Shown piece by piece: positions 1 to 10,168 of a DNA stretch of 64,000 nucleotides. Position numbers and translations under genes: made by a program. Below the pieces are notes generated by a model. It did not search any database, was not told where the DNA came from, and saw nothing but the letters and a program-made list of their open reading frames with translations. Location of the stretch: NCBI RefSeq assembly GCF_000816145.1, contig NZ_CP007141.1:620001-684000 (forward strand), given 5' to 3'. The stretch is from Pseudothermotoga hypogea DSM 11164 = NBRC 106472. GTDB taxonomy: Bacteria > Thermotogota > Thermotogae > Thermotogales > DSM-5069. The number at the start of each line of letters is the position of its first letter. Within the stretch, counting starts at the first letter, position 1.

Positions 1-16
1 TCCCGCTTCACTCCCT

Positions 17-1566
<1,550 letters not shown>

Positions 1567-1746
1567 ATCTAAGCAGAAGGTTTAGATCCTTGACCCTTTG
1601 GATTCTTTATGATTGGCGGGACTGCTATCCATTTTTCAATGACCCGACGACAAAACAATGTGAGTCTTCCTCAGACCCTCTGTCGTTCTATTCATTTTCC
1701 AAGACCCTGCTTCTTACAACTGCTCTCACACGAGCGACCGTATATC

Positions 1747-1775
1747 ATGGTACCACCTGTCAAAACGCGTGTCAA
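1747..1775 (-). promoter_or_regulatory. rRNA operon promoter
   Basis: The minus strand has a perfect -35 TTGACA (1770-1775), a 17-bp spacer and a -10 TACCAT (1747-1752). This predicts a start near 1740 and a leader of about 175 nt before the 16S 5' end. A second TTGACA lies inside the spacer but has no well-placed -10. It is the only strong sigma-70 type promoter between livF and 16S. Confidence 0.7.
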
Positions 1776-1811
1776 GTTACGAAAAAGTTAAGGCCAAAGA
1801 AAACTCAGCGT

Positions 1812-2516
1812 TCAACCACCCAGGTAAGCACGCTTAACCTCCTCATTGGCGAGTAATTCTTTTCCGGTACCCTGCAAGACTATCCGTCCAGTCTCGAGTA
1901 CATAAGCGTAATCTGCTATGTTCAAGGCCGCATAAGCATTCTGTTCAATCAGAAGTATTGTCTTACCCTCACTGTGAATCTTGTGAATCACCTCGAACAA
2001 TTGTTCCACTATTATAGGTGCAAGCCCCAAAGAAGGCTCGTCGAGCATTAACAGATCGGGTCTGCTCATTAGGGCCCTGCCTATTGCAAGCATCTGTTGC
2101 TCTCCGCCGGATAAAGTCCCACCTTTCTGGCTGAGTCTTTCCTTCAAAACAGGAAAAAGCGAGAAAATCCACTCCATATCCTGTTGAATCCCATCTTTAT
2201 CATTCCTTTGATATGCCCCAACCAACAGATTCTCGTAAACCGTCAGATTTGGGAAAATCCTCCTGCCTTCTGGAACCATTGCGACCTTTTTTGAAACAAT
2301 CTCGTTGGTCGGTTTGTTCGTAATGTTCTCACCATTCAGAAAGACATTTCCAGCCTGTACTTTGACGAGACCACATATCGCTTTCAAGGTAGTCGTCTTA
2401 CCTGCACCGTTCGAACCAATCAAGGTCACGACTTTCCCTTTTTCCACCTTGAAAGATATCCCCTTCAATGCCTTTATTGCGCCATAACTCACGTGCAGGT
2501 CCCTAACTTCGAGCAT
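1812..2516 (-). CDS. livF: Branched-chain amino-acid ABC transporter, ATPase LivF
   Basis: Second ATPase of a LIV-type importer (234 aa from ATG 2516). Walker A GSNGAGKTT is at residues 34-42, signature LSGGEQ at 135-140 and Walker B LLMLDE at 155-160, followed by the LivF-typical EPSLGLAP. It is the last gene of livJ-H-M-G-F and overlaps the livG end by 14 nt. The frame is also open from GTG codons at 2525 and 2522. ATG 2516 is chosen because GGGAAGTGG lies a suitable distance upstream and because MLEVRDLHVSYG matches family N-termini. Substrate specificity cannot be read from the ATPase. Confidence 0.93.
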   Translation of the reverse strand: MLEVRDLHVSYGAIKALKGISFKVEKGKVVTLIGSNGAGKTTTLKAICGLVKVQAGNVFLNGENITNKPTNEIVSKKVAMVPEGRRIFPNLTVYENLLVGAYQRNDKDGIQQDMEWIFSLFPVLKERLSQKGGTLSGGEQQMLAIGRALMSRPDLLMLDEPSLGLAPIIVEQLFEVIHKIHSEGKTILLIEQNAYAALNIADYAYVLETGRIVLQGTGKELLANEEVKRAYLGG

Positions 2517-3279
2517 AGGCACCACTTCCCAGATAGGCCTTGATCACTTCGGGATTATTCTGTATCTCTTTGGGGGAGCCTTCTGCAATAACACAACCAT
2601 GGTCCAGAACTGTTATTTTCTCACATATTCCCATGACAACTTTCATATCGTGTTCGATCAGAAGTATTGTGAGACCAAACTCATCACGAATTCTCTTTAT
2701 AAATCTCATCAATTCAGCGGTTTCCTCCGGATTCATACCAGCTGCAGGTTCGTCGAGCAACAAAATTCTTGGTCTCGTTGCCAGCGCTCTTGCTATCTCA
2801 AGTTTTCTCTGATAGCCATACGGAAGTGAAGCTGCACTCTCATTCGCAAGCTGCTTCAAACCAACGGCTTCAAGAAGATCGAGCGACTCTTTTGTCATTT
2901 CTCGCTCCTCTCTTGCATACTTGGGCAAATCCAGGACAGCCGAGAAAACAGATGCTTTCAGTCTGAAATGACATGCCACACGAACGTTGTCGAGCACGCT
3001 CATTCGGTGAAAGAGTTTGATGTTCTGAAAGGTTCTTGCTATTCCCAGTGCTGCGATCTCGTGGGGTTTTTTCTTTGTTACGTCGATGCCCATAAAATAT
3101 ACTTTTCCAGAGTCCGCACGATAAACGCCAGTTATAACGTTGAAAATGGTTGTCTTGCCAGCACCGTTTGGACCAATAAGACCTGCCAGTTGACCCTGTT
3201 CAAGTTCCAGAGAGACGTTGTTAACAGCTACCAAGCCGCCGAATTTCTTGGTCACCCTGTCCAATCTCAGGATCGCCAC
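2503..3279 (-). CDS. livG: Branched-chain amino-acid ABC transporter, ATPase LivG
   Basis: First ATPase of the LIV-type importer, 258 aa. Walker A GPNGAGKTT is at about residues 36-44. The signature has the LivG form LPYGYQRKLEIARAL rather than LSGGQ, followed by Walker B ILLLDEP and the LivG hallmark AAGMNPEE. The start is GTG at 3279 with GGAGG seven bases upstream. The gene begins 3 nt after the livM stop and overlaps livF, so the two ATPases are probably translationally coupled. Confidence 0.94.
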   Translation of the reverse strand: MAILRLDRVTKKFGGLVAVNNVSLELEQGQLAGLIGPNGAGKTTIFNVITGVYRADSGKVYFMGIDVTKKKPHEIAALGIARTFQNIKLFHRMSVLDNVRVACHFRLKASVFSAVLDLPKYAREEREMTKESLDLLEAVGLKQLANESAASLPYGYQRKLEIARALATRPRILLLDEPAAGMNPEETAELMRFIKRIRDEFGLTILLIEHDMKVVMGICEKITVLDHGCVIAEGSPKEIQNNPEVIKAYLGSGAYARS

Positions 3280-3282
3280 ACT

Positions 3283-4338
3283 TCATCCTCCCCGGTTTGA
3301 TTGACGCCTTTTGAAAAACGAAATGACACCCTGCCATGAAAACTCTCTATCGCCCAGTATGCCGTGTCTGAAAAACAGAACTGATATCATCAGTATGATG
3401 GAGAAAATCAACATCCTCATGCCAGAGATACCAGGTATCGTTATCCCGAAAATTTTCATCGGTGTTTCCACAATCCTGAGCCACTCCATCAAAACGGCGA
3501 TCAGAACGCCAGAAATCACCGTCCCGGTTATGCTGCCAAGCCCTCCCAGGAGAACTATCAAGACAATCTGAAAAGTGAGCATTATGTTGAATGCGTTCGG
3601 ATCGATCGTCATCACAAGGCTACCCAGCAGGCCACCTGCAATACCTGCGAAAAATGCACCCACGACAAAAGCAAGAGTCTTGTGGTAAAACAGATCAACA
3701 CCCATTGCTTCGGCCGCTTCTTCGTTGTCTCTGATCGCTTTCAGCGCCCTACCATAGCTGGAATCAATCAGCCTCTTTATGAAAAACACGGTGAACACAG
3801 CCCATCCCCAGCTCCACCACAAATTCGTGTACGTTGGCAAACCTTTAAGCCCTAAAGGTCCGTTTGTCACACTCTGCAAATTGTTGAAAAGAACCCTAAT
3901 TATCTCAGAAAAACCATAGGTAACTATCGCGAGATAATCACCTTTCACCCTCATACAGGGAGCACCAACGAGAAAACCCGCACCAGCGGCAAGCAATCCC
4001 CCAATTAGCAACGCCGGGAAAAACGGAATTTGAATTCGATTCAGCGGCCATATCAGCGGTTTTATGAAAAAGTTCATTGCCTTGAGCTCGGGCGACATAT
4101 AAAGTAAAGCAGACGCGTAAGCACCTATTGCCATAAATCCAGCGTGACCAAGGGAAAATTGCCCTGTGAATCCATTTATCAAGTTAAGACTGACACCGAG
4201 AATCACATATATCGCCGCCACGTTCATGATTCGAATTATGTACGCATCGAAATTCTTCTGTGCATAGCTGATGAAAGCGAAAAACACAACAAGTGCGATC
4301 AACGTCAGCCAGAACGAAGGTTGCTTGTACACACTCAT
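3283..4338 (-). CDS. livM: Branched-chain amino-acid ABC transporter, permease LivM
   Basis: Integral membrane permease of 351 aa, with around nine or ten hydrophobic segments and the family motifs GYSLGHAGFMAIGAY-like (here GQFSLGHAGFMAIGAYASA) and the cytoplasmic EAA-type loop RDNEEAAEAMGVD. It partners LivH to form the channel. The ATG at 4338 is only about two bases after AGGGGG. The in-frame GTG at 4332 has better spacing and may be the true start. It lies 5 nt after livH and 3 nt before livG. Confidence 0.93.
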   Translation of the reverse strand: MSVYKQPSFWLTLIALVVFFAFISYAQKNFDAYIIRIMNVAAIYVILGVSLNLINGFTGQFSLGHAGFMAIGAYASALLYMSPELKAMNFFIKPLIWPLNRIQIPFFPALLIGGLLAAGAGFLVGAPCMRVKGDYLAIVTYGFSEIIRVLFNNLQSVTNGPLGLKGLPTYTNLWWSWGWAVFTVFFIKRLIDSSYGRALKAIRDNEEAAEAMGVDLFYHKTLAFVVGAFFAGIAGGLLGSLVMTIDPNAFNIMLTFQIVLIVLLGGLGSITGTVISGVLIAVLMEWLRIVETPMKIFGITIPGISGMRMLIFSIILMISVLFFRHGILGDREFSWQGVISFFKRRQSNRGG

Positions 4339-4343
4339 TCCCC

Positions 4344-5222
4344 CTAAGTTTCACCAAACAGACCAGTTGGTTTAAAGAGTAAAACGAAGACCAACATAAT
4401 AAAAATGAAAGCATCTCGGTATCCTGCCAGATCGGGAAGAAACGCAACAAGCAAGATTGAAATCATGCCAATCAAGAAACCCCCGACCATGGCTCCTTTG
4501 ATGCTCCCAATACCGCCTATTATGGCCGCAGTAAAAGCGCGCCACCCGGGGAAAACTCCCATGAATGGCCATATCTGTGGATAGCGTAGCGCCCAGAATA
4601 TGGCACTGATGGCCGCAAGGCTTGAACCAACTGCAAAGGTAAAGGTTATCGTCCTGTCTACATTAATTCCCATCAACCTTGCTGTGTCAAAGTCGTACGC
4701 AAGAGCTCTCATCGCGAGTCCCATTTTTGTTTTATAAACCAAGTAACTCAAGAAAAAAAGGGCTCCTATCGACACAACGATGGTGATTATCGTTACAAGC
4801 TGGATTCTGACTCCCCACACATTCAGAGTTCTGTTCAACACCGGTGGCTGATAGAAAGGTTTTTGCCTGCCACCGAAAACCACGATTGCGAAATTCTCAA
4901 GCAAGAAAGACATTCCTATGGCTGAGCAGAGGGAAGAGATTCTCGGTGCATTTCTCAGTGGCTTATAAGCAACCTTTTCAATTGAAATTCCGAGGAGTGC
5001 TGTAAGAAATATTGCAAAAAGAAACGACAACCACCACGGAAACGAAAAGAGAACTATCCCGTAATAAACAAAGAACGCCGCCATCATGAATATATCACCG
5101 TGAGCAAAGTTGACTAATTTCACAACACCATAGACAAGCGTGTACCCAATTGCAACAAGCCCAAAAACGAATCCAAGTGCTACTCCGTTTGCCAAGTGCT
5201 GCAGAAACAAGGTCAAGTTCAT
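4344..5222 (-). CDS. livH: Branched-chain amino-acid ABC transporter, permease LivH
   Basis: Membrane permease of 292 aa with the LivH signatures GLVAIGYTLVYGVVKLVNFAHGD near the N-terminus and an EAA-like loop (MRALAYDFDTARLMGI). The start is ATG 5222, with GGAGGTG six to seven bases upstream. The frame stays open further upstream into livJ, but that stretch crosses the livJ terminator hairpin. The Shine-Dalgarno directly follows the terminator's U-run, so livH translation depends on read-through from livJ. Confidence 0.93.
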   Translation of the reverse strand: MNLTLFLQHLANGVALGFVFGLVAIGYTLVYGVVKLVNFAHGDIFMMAAFFVYYGIVLFSFPWWLSFLFAIFLTALLGISIEKVAYKPLRNAPRISSLCSAIGMSFLLENFAIVVFGGRQKPFYQPPVLNRTLNVWGVRIQLVTIITIVVSIGALFFLSYLVYKTKMGLAMRALAYDFDTARLMGINVDRTITFTFAVGSSLAAISAIFWALRYPQIWPFMGVFPGWRAFTAAIIGGIGSIKGAMVGGFLIGMISILLVAFLPDLAGYRDAFIFIMLVFVLLFKPTGLFGET

Positions 5223-5236
5223 CAAGACACCTCCAG

Positions 5237-5266
5237 AAAAAACGCGCAGGCACGAAGCCTGCGCGT
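5237..5266 (-). terminator. Intrinsic terminator between livJ and livH
   Basis: On the minus strand ACGCGCAGGC (5266-5257) and GCCTGCGCGT (5251-5242) form a perfect 10-bp GC-rich stem with a 5-nt loop, followed by six T (5242-5237). This is a full intrinsic terminator, located just after the livJ stop and immediately before the livH Shine-Dalgarno. It would let the binding protein be made in excess over the permease and ATPases. Confidence 0.88.
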
Positions 5267-5269
5267 CAC

Positions 5270-6388
5270 TCATTCACTCGGTCTGACCGTTGTCACATAC
5301 ACGAACTTCCCATCCTTGACAACCCTTATAACTGCATCCTTAATCGCATCTCCGTTTTGATCGAGTGTTATATAGCCTGTTGCGCCCTCGAAATTCTTCG
5401 TAGCGGCGAGTGCATCTCTTATTGCTTTCGGGTCAGCTGATCCTGCTCTTCTAATCGCGTCAACAACAAGCATGTAGGCGTCATATCCCAGTGCGGCAAA
5501 GGCACTTGGATCCTTGCCGTACTTTGCTCTGAATGCCTTGATAAACTCTGCAGCTCTGGGGGTTGTCGTAGCCTCGGTATCAAAGTGTGTACTGAAATAA
5601 GAACCTTCAACTGCTTTGCCACCTACTTCGAGGAACTCTGGAGCTTCCCATGTGTCACCACCCAAAAAGATCTGTTTCATTCCAAGTTCACGTGCCTGTT
5701 TTATGATCAGGGCAGCCTCACCGTATGCAGCAGCAGGTATAAAGATCACATCAGGATTTTTGCTGTTTGCGAACGTCAACTGCGCCGTGAAATCTTGATC
5801 ACCTGTCTGGTAGGAGATAACCCCTAAAACAGATTTCTTATTGTTGGTGAGTTTCTTGAAAGCCTCCTGGAAATAGTGTGACAGACCAACCGAATAGTCT
5901 GAAGCGATGTCTTGAATTACGACAGCGGTCTTCGCTCCAAGTTCTTCAACGGCAAACTGCGCCATGACCGTACCCTGGAACGGGTCTATAAAACAAACTC
6001 TGAAAGCATACGGCTTGCCAAGAGTCACAAGTGGGTTCGTTGGGGAACATCCAACCATCGGCACCCCAAGTTTGTTCGCAACCTCACTGCCAGGTATAGC
6101 CACAGCACTTCCGTAACTACCTATGATTGCCACCGCTTTGTGATACTCGATCAACCTCGCCACGGCATTAGCAGCTTCTACCTTGTCACTCTTGTTGTCC
6201 ACAAGCACGAGTTCAATCGGTCTGCCAAGAACTTCTTTCACTTGCTCGTGAGCCAGATAAATGCCTTCCATGGTCATCTGTCCGCCTGCAGCGTACGGAC
6301 CGGTCATCGGTTCGTAAACGCCTATCACGATGGGCTCTGCTGCGATAACTAAAGTTGCGAGCAACAACAGAGACATTACCCACTTCAT
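5270..6388 (-). CDS. livJ: Branched-chain amino-acid ABC transporter, substrate-binding protein
   Basis: Periplasmic Leu/Ile/Val-type (Peripla_BP_6) binding protein, 372 aa. The start is ATG 6388, with AGGGGGTG five bases upstream. The frame is open 15 codons further, but only this start gives a proper signal peptide: MKW, then a hydrophobic stretch ending near AEP (about residue 18). The mature protein opens with IVIGVYEPMTGPYAAGG, the usual first strand and ligand loop. It is the first gene of the operon, with its own promoter and its own terminator. The real ligand could be another amino acid or amide. Confidence 0.93.
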   Translation of the reverse strand: MKWVMSLLLLATLVIAAEPIVIGVYEPMTGPYAAGGQMTMEGIYLAHEQVKEVLGRPIELVLVDNKSDKVEAANAVARLIEYHKAVAIIGSYGSAVAIPGSEVANKLGVPMVGCSPTNPLVTLGKPYAFRVCFIDPFQGTVMAQFAVEELGAKTAVVIQDIASDYSVGLSHYFQEAFKKLTNNKKSVLGVISYQTGDQDFTAQLTFANSKNPDVIFIPAAAYGEAALIIKQARELGMKQIFLGGDTWEAPEFLEVGGKAVEGSYFSTHFDTEATTTPRAAEFIKAFRAKYGKDPSAFAALGYDAYMLVVDAIRRAGSADPKAIRDALAATKNFEGATGYITLDQNGDAIKDAVIRVVKDGKFVYVTTVRPSE

Positions 6389-6450
6389 AACAACACCCCC
6401 TCGCGTGATAAAAAATCGTGCGTTTGTCACCAACTGTTACTCACATTTGA

Positions 6451-6480
6451 ATTATAACATAAACATTTGAAAAAATGCAA
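6451..6480 (-). promoter_or_regulatory. liv operon promoter
   Basis: The minus strand has -35 TTGCAT (6475-6480), an 18-bp spacer and a perfect -10 TATAAT (6451-6456). The start would be near 6444, giving a leader of about 55 nt before livJ. The interval 6481-6597 further upstream shows no gene. It contains a 10-bp palindrome GATGATCATC near 6531 of unknown meaning. Confidence 0.72.
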
Positions 6481-6597
6481 ATCAAGCACACTGTATGGGC
6501 GAACGTTAGATGAAGGCAAAGGTCAGTGGATGATCATCACCCTGTCAGCTCTCGTTTGTACCCACGCTTCATCCCAGGTTGTTGAGTACAGGCGCAT

Positions 6598-7614
6598 TCA
6601 CCATCGCGCCCGGTGCTCCTCTGCCCAGCCGAGCGCCCCGTCCACAATGTAGAGATTGTGTTCAGCATCCCTCACGAACCCTTTGAACCTACCTATCATC
6701 TGGTGCACACTCGATGCAACGATTAAGAGGTTACTCTTCGCTATCCTTTCAAAGAAGGGGTGAAACTCCAGTTCTACCTGATCGCTCGATTTTGTGTATA
6801 TGTGCCAAGGTTTGAACAAATCTTTTCTGTCATAGTCGAACGAAACGTCACTGTCTATCTTGATAAGTTTCCCATCCACGAAGACCGCATTCTCGTTTGC
6901 ACCCGTTCCATCTGTCCAACCGGCACCCAGGTTCACACCGATGATGTGATTCTCGAGCGCGGTTGAAAAACTGGCCCAGTTCCAGAAAGTCCTGTATTTC
7001 CAAACTCCTCTACCAAAGTCGAAAGTGGCGAAGGAATCATTCACGTTGAACTCGTAAGTTCTGTTACCGACCAGCAGAGTACCCTCACAGGGAAGCCCCA
7101 CACATTTGGTGGTCAACTGAAACCTTCTCCAAGACCATGGCACAACAACTGTCAGAGATTCTTGAGAGGAGAAATAAACCTTGATTTGCGCGTCCACCCG
7201 TCCAAGGCTTGTGTGTGGAATTGAAACACTTATGAGAACTTTCTCGTGAACCACCTCAAACCTTACACTCATCTTTTTCGAGTGGAAAGAAACACTCTCG
7301 TGAAACGTCTCGGACAGATCGCAACCGGCACCAAAGGGTGTAATTACAGTCTCTTCGAAGAAGTCTTTACTTTCCAGATCGAGAAAGTAGACAAACACCA
7401 TGCCGACGTAATCTATGTTCGAGATCGTCGCTGAGAAGAGACAATCTTGATTCATCACGGCCCAGTAGTTCCATTTCTTTTTCCTGAGAAAATGGTCTCT
7501 CAAGTTCGCCCGGATCAACGGTTTCCTACTCCAACCAAGTGCGTTTGGATTGAGTCTCCCCCAGCCGACGCAAAGATCAACGCTTTGAGTTATTTCATTG
7601 CTCGACGATTCCAT
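6598..7614 (-). CDS. DUF2804 family protein
   Basis: 338 aa with the features of DUF2804: paired Trp-rich strands (FDFGRGVWKYRTFWNWASF) followed by GVNLGAGWTDGTGANENA and a DGKL segment. I know of no established biochemical role for the family; the fold is probably beta-rich. There is no signal peptide or membrane helix. ATG 7614 overlaps the last 20 nt of sdaAA, with GGGGTGAT four bases upstream, so it is the last gene of the pyrophosphatase-PFK-serine dehydratase operon. Its function cannot be inferred from that context. Confidence 0.85.
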   Translation of the reverse strand: MESSSNEITQSVDLCVGWGRLNPNALGWSRKPLIRANLRDHFLRKKKWNYWAVMNQDCLFSATISNIDYVGMVFVYFLDLESKDFFEETVITPFGAGCDLSETFHESVSFHSKKMSVRFEVVHEKVLISVSIPHTSLGRVDAQIKVYFSSQESLTVVVPWSWRRFQLTTKCVGLPCEGTLLVGNRTYEFNVNDSFATFDFGRGVWKYRTFWNWASFSTALENHIIGVNLGAGWTDGTGANENAVFVDGKLIKIDSDVSFDYDRKDLFKPWHIYTKSSDQVELEFHPFFERIAKSNLLIVASSVHQMIGRFKGFVRDAEHNLYIVDGALGWAEEHRARW

Positions 7615-8479
7615 TCATATCACCCCTGTTCATAAAACGGCGCAGTAGACTTTGGGCAGTCCTCGTGGCTGCGATACCACCAAGACCCGTTTCCCTCAGT
7701 TCCTCCGGCAGGGATCCTCCCACCTTCGCCATGGCCTCCACAACCTCGTCGAACGGTATGACACTCTTTATACCCGACAAAGCCATCTCAGCAGCCGATA
7801 CGGCGACAGCGACGGCCGTTGCGTTTCGTTTGACGCACGGCACCTCCACGAATCCTCCAACTGGATCACACACCAGACCCATCAAAGATTTCAAACAGAT
7901 CGCAGCCGCATGAGAAGACTTCTCTCCGTCACGAGTGAGAGCGTAGACCATCATTCCACTCGCCATGGCTGCCGCCGTGCCTATTTCTGCTTGACAACCA
8001 GACTTGGCACCCGATACGGAGGCTACTCTGGCGACAACATCGCCTATGGCTCCAGCCACTATTAATCCCTCAATGAGCCTTTCCTCTTCTATGTGGGTTA
8101 CCTTGCTGAGTGCGTACACAACACCGTGCATCACACCACAAGAGCCAGCCGTTGGGCATGCGACAATTCTCTTCATCGAGGCGTTAGCTTCCGAGACTGA
8201 CAGCGCTGCCACCATCGCCGCGTGTATGAACTCACCAACGAATTTCGGCTCATGTTTCGAAAGTAAACGTGCGTTGTTTCCACAGAGTCCGACCAACGCC
8301 CGCTGACGCTTACCGTAATTGGACTCCACGATCTCCAACATGGTGTGCAAAAGAAATCGAACCTTGGCCCTTGTTTCGAAAGGATCTGATCCATCTTCCA
8401 ACATCTGTTGGATTAAGATGACTTCATGGAGAGGTTGATTGGCTCTGCACGACAGTTCGAGAAGCTCAGAGAACTTCAC
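7595..8479 (-). CDS. sdaAA: L-serine dehydratase, iron-sulfur type, alpha subunit
   Basis: Converts L-serine to pyruvate and ammonia with a [4Fe-4S] cluster, together with the beta subunit. 294 aa from GTG 8479. That start gives MKFSELLELS, the usual beginning, with GGGGAG nine bases upstream and 2 nt after the beta-subunit stop. An ATG at 8524 would add 15 residues. Candidate cluster cysteines are C108 and C114 (ACPTAGSCG), C162 (SGCQAE), C204 (CDPVGG) and C215 (VPCVKRN). The subunits are encoded separately, beta first, as in Firmicutes. Confidence 0.94.
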   Translation of the reverse strand: MKFSELLELSCRANQPLHEVILIQQMLEDGSDPFETRAKVRFLLHTMLEIVESNYGKRQRALVGLCGNNARLLSKHEPKFVGEFIHAAMVAALSVSEANASMKRIVACPTAGSCGVMHGVVYALSKVTHIEEERLIEGLIVAGAIGDVVARVASVSGAKSGCQAEIGTAAAMASGMMVYALTRDGEKSSHAAAICLKSLMGLVCDPVGGFVEVPCVKRNATAVAVAVSAAEMALSGIKSVIPFDEVVEAMAKVGGSLPEELRETGLGGIAATRTAQSLLRRFMNRGDMNGIVEQ

Positions 8480-8481
8480 TT

Positions 8482-9150
8482 CTACCAGCTCCCCAAAAAC
8501 TGGTCCTTTGGCACGAAGTAACATTCAAGAACTACATCCAGCTTTCGGAGTTTCTCAACGTCGTAGTTCGATCCATCCAATTCAATGATAGTCACAGCCT
8601 TCTGCTGGAGTAAGTTTACCCTTCTTAAATACAGGTTCGCTATGTTGACATCAATACAGTTCAAGATCTTCATGAGTGCCTTCGGCTCGTCTCGGTTGAC
8701 GACGATCAAGGTATCGTACTTCCAATCGAGCTCGCACTCAACCTCGTCCACCTTCGTTATCTTTATGGCCCCACCGCCGATGGAACAACCCTCTATCTCG
8801 TGCCATTCATCGGTGAAGAACCTCACCCGTACGGTGTTTGGATGAACATCGCCCAGATCAGCAGATTCGAACGTGAACTTCAATCCATTCTGACGAGCGA
8901 GGTTGTATGATTTGGAGATTTTCTCATCGTCGTAGCTCAGATCTAAAATGCCAGCCAGCAGGGCCTTTTTGGTACCATGACCTTCACACGTTCTGGTAAA
9001 CGATCCATGAAGAACAAAAACGACTTTTCTCGGCATCGTCGCCGCAAATCTTCGTGCGAATCTGGCGATTCTCATAGCCCCAAGCGTGTGGGAACTCGAA
9101 GGACCAACCATAACAGGTCCAAGTATGTCGAGTAATCCCAGAAGGATCAC
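8482..9150 (-). CDS. sdaAB: L-serine dehydratase, iron-sulfur type, beta subunit
   Basis: 222 aa. The N-terminal half has LDILGPVMVGPSSSHTLGA, the SDH_beta hallmark. The C-terminal half (about 140-215) is an ACT-like domain (TLIVVNRDEPKALMKIL), which in this family binds serine. The GTG start (9150) follows the PFK-like stop by one base. It lies inside GAGGTGATCC, itself a near-perfect anti-SD match, so the true start could be a few codons downstream or rely on reinitiation. It pairs with sdaAA for serine-to-pyruvate catabolism. Confidence 0.92.
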   Translation of the reverse strand: MILLGLLDILGPVMVGPSSSHTLGAMRIARFARRFAATMPRKVVFVLHGSFTRTCEGHGTKKALLAGILDLSYDDEKISKSYNLARQNGLKFTFESADLGDVHPNTVRVRFFTDEWHEIEGCSIGGGAIKITKVDEVECELDWKYDTLIVVNRDEPKALMKILNCIDVNIANLYLRRVNLLQQKAVTIIELDGSNYDVEKLRKLDVVLECYFVPKDQFLGSW

Positions 9151-9151
9151 C

Positions 9152-10162
9152 TCAATAGAAGAGTTTGACGAGGAGTCTCAAATGTTCTTCGACTGCCCTC
9201 ACGTTCAGCATCGTTTCACTGTAAGGTACTTCCGTTACGGTCAAGCCTCTCATGCCAACGGCGTGATACACTTTTGCCGCTTTGATCATCTCAACGGCCC
9301 TGGTCGCCATGAGCGTGGCTATGAGACGATCCATGGAGACAGGACTTCCTCCACGTTGTAAATAACCGAGGTTCGTGTACCTCCACTCCACGCCGAACTC
9401 TCGAAAACTCCTTTCGATGAACGTACCTATCGCCTGAGCGGCTGGAGTCTGTGGCGAGAGATCCAGGCTTTTGTAGAAGTCATCGGGCAGTTTAACTCCA
9501 CTCTCCACCACTATGATGGAGAACCTCTTGTGTCCTTCATAACGCATCCTGATTTTCTTGAGAAGATCCATGGGATCGAAAGCTTCTGCACTCGAAACGA
9601 CGTAGTCCGCACCTCCAGTGAGCCCTCCAACGGTCGCAATCCAACCTCCAGGTCTTCCCATAGTTTCAACGATCATAACCCTGTGATGAGACTCGGCAGT
9701 GGAATGTAAGACATCGAGCGCGTTCTTGACGTTTTCGACGGCCGTAAAGAAGCCTATCGAAAAATCGCTGAACGCAAGATCGTTGTCTATCGTTGCAGGA
9801 ACAAGTACCGAGGCCACATTGTTCTTCGCCAGATTCAGCGCCGCCCTGGCGCCCAGTCTACCACCCAGTATGAGCAAAGAAGTGATCGAGTACTGCTCCA
9901 CTTTTCTCTGAACCGTTTTGATCGATTCTTCATCCTCCGGAATCAGAAGTGAGGTTCCAAGGATCGTCCCACCCCGGTGCAGAATGCCTGAAACGTTCGC
10001 CTTCGACAGCACGTCGAGTTCATCCTTCATGAGCCCTTCGAACCCATCCTTCACCCCAAGCACTTCGATATCAACCTCTGAGGATTTCACCACCACCGCC
10101 CTAATGGCCGCGTTCAAGCCGGGACAATCGTTACCAACACAGAGAATCGCTATTCTCTTCAT
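9152..10162 (-). CDS. Phosphofructokinase-family protein with degenerate donor site
   Basis: 336 aa, PfkA fold throughout. Kept: ATIDND (123-128, catalytic Asp), HHR (159-161), MGRPGG (168-173) and QRGGSP (269-274). Lost compared with pfkA and PPi-PFK in this window: the first glycine loop is VGNDCPG (9-15) instead of SGGDSPG; GGTILGTSLL (64-73) lacks the Arg of LRSSR; GGRLGA (100-105) replaces GGEGS or GGDDT; and His is Tyr in LGYLQRGG (265-272). ATP or PPi use is therefore doubtful, while much of the fructose-6-phosphate site survives. It could be a regulatory subunit, an enzyme with another donor, or inactive. ATG 10162 has GAGGAGGT nine bases upstream and lies 6 nt after hppA. Confidence 0.85.
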   Translation of the reverse strand: MKRIAILCVGNDCPGLNAAIRAVVVKSSEVDIEVLGVKDGFEGLMKDELDVLSKANVSGILHRGGTILGTSLLIPEDEESIKTVQRKVEQYSITSLLILGGRLGARAALNLAKNNVASVLVPATIDNDLAFSDFSIGFFTAVENVKNALDVLHSTAESHHRVMIVETMGRPGGWIATVGGLTGGADYVVSSAEAFDPMDLLKKIRMRYEGHKRFSIIVVESGVKLPDDFYKSLDLSPQTPAAQAIGTFIERSFREFGVEWRYTNLGYLQRGGSPVSMDRLIATLMATRAVEMIKAAKVYHAVGMRGLTVTEVPYSETMLNVRAVEEHLRLLVKLFY

Positions 10163-10168
10163 TCGTTC

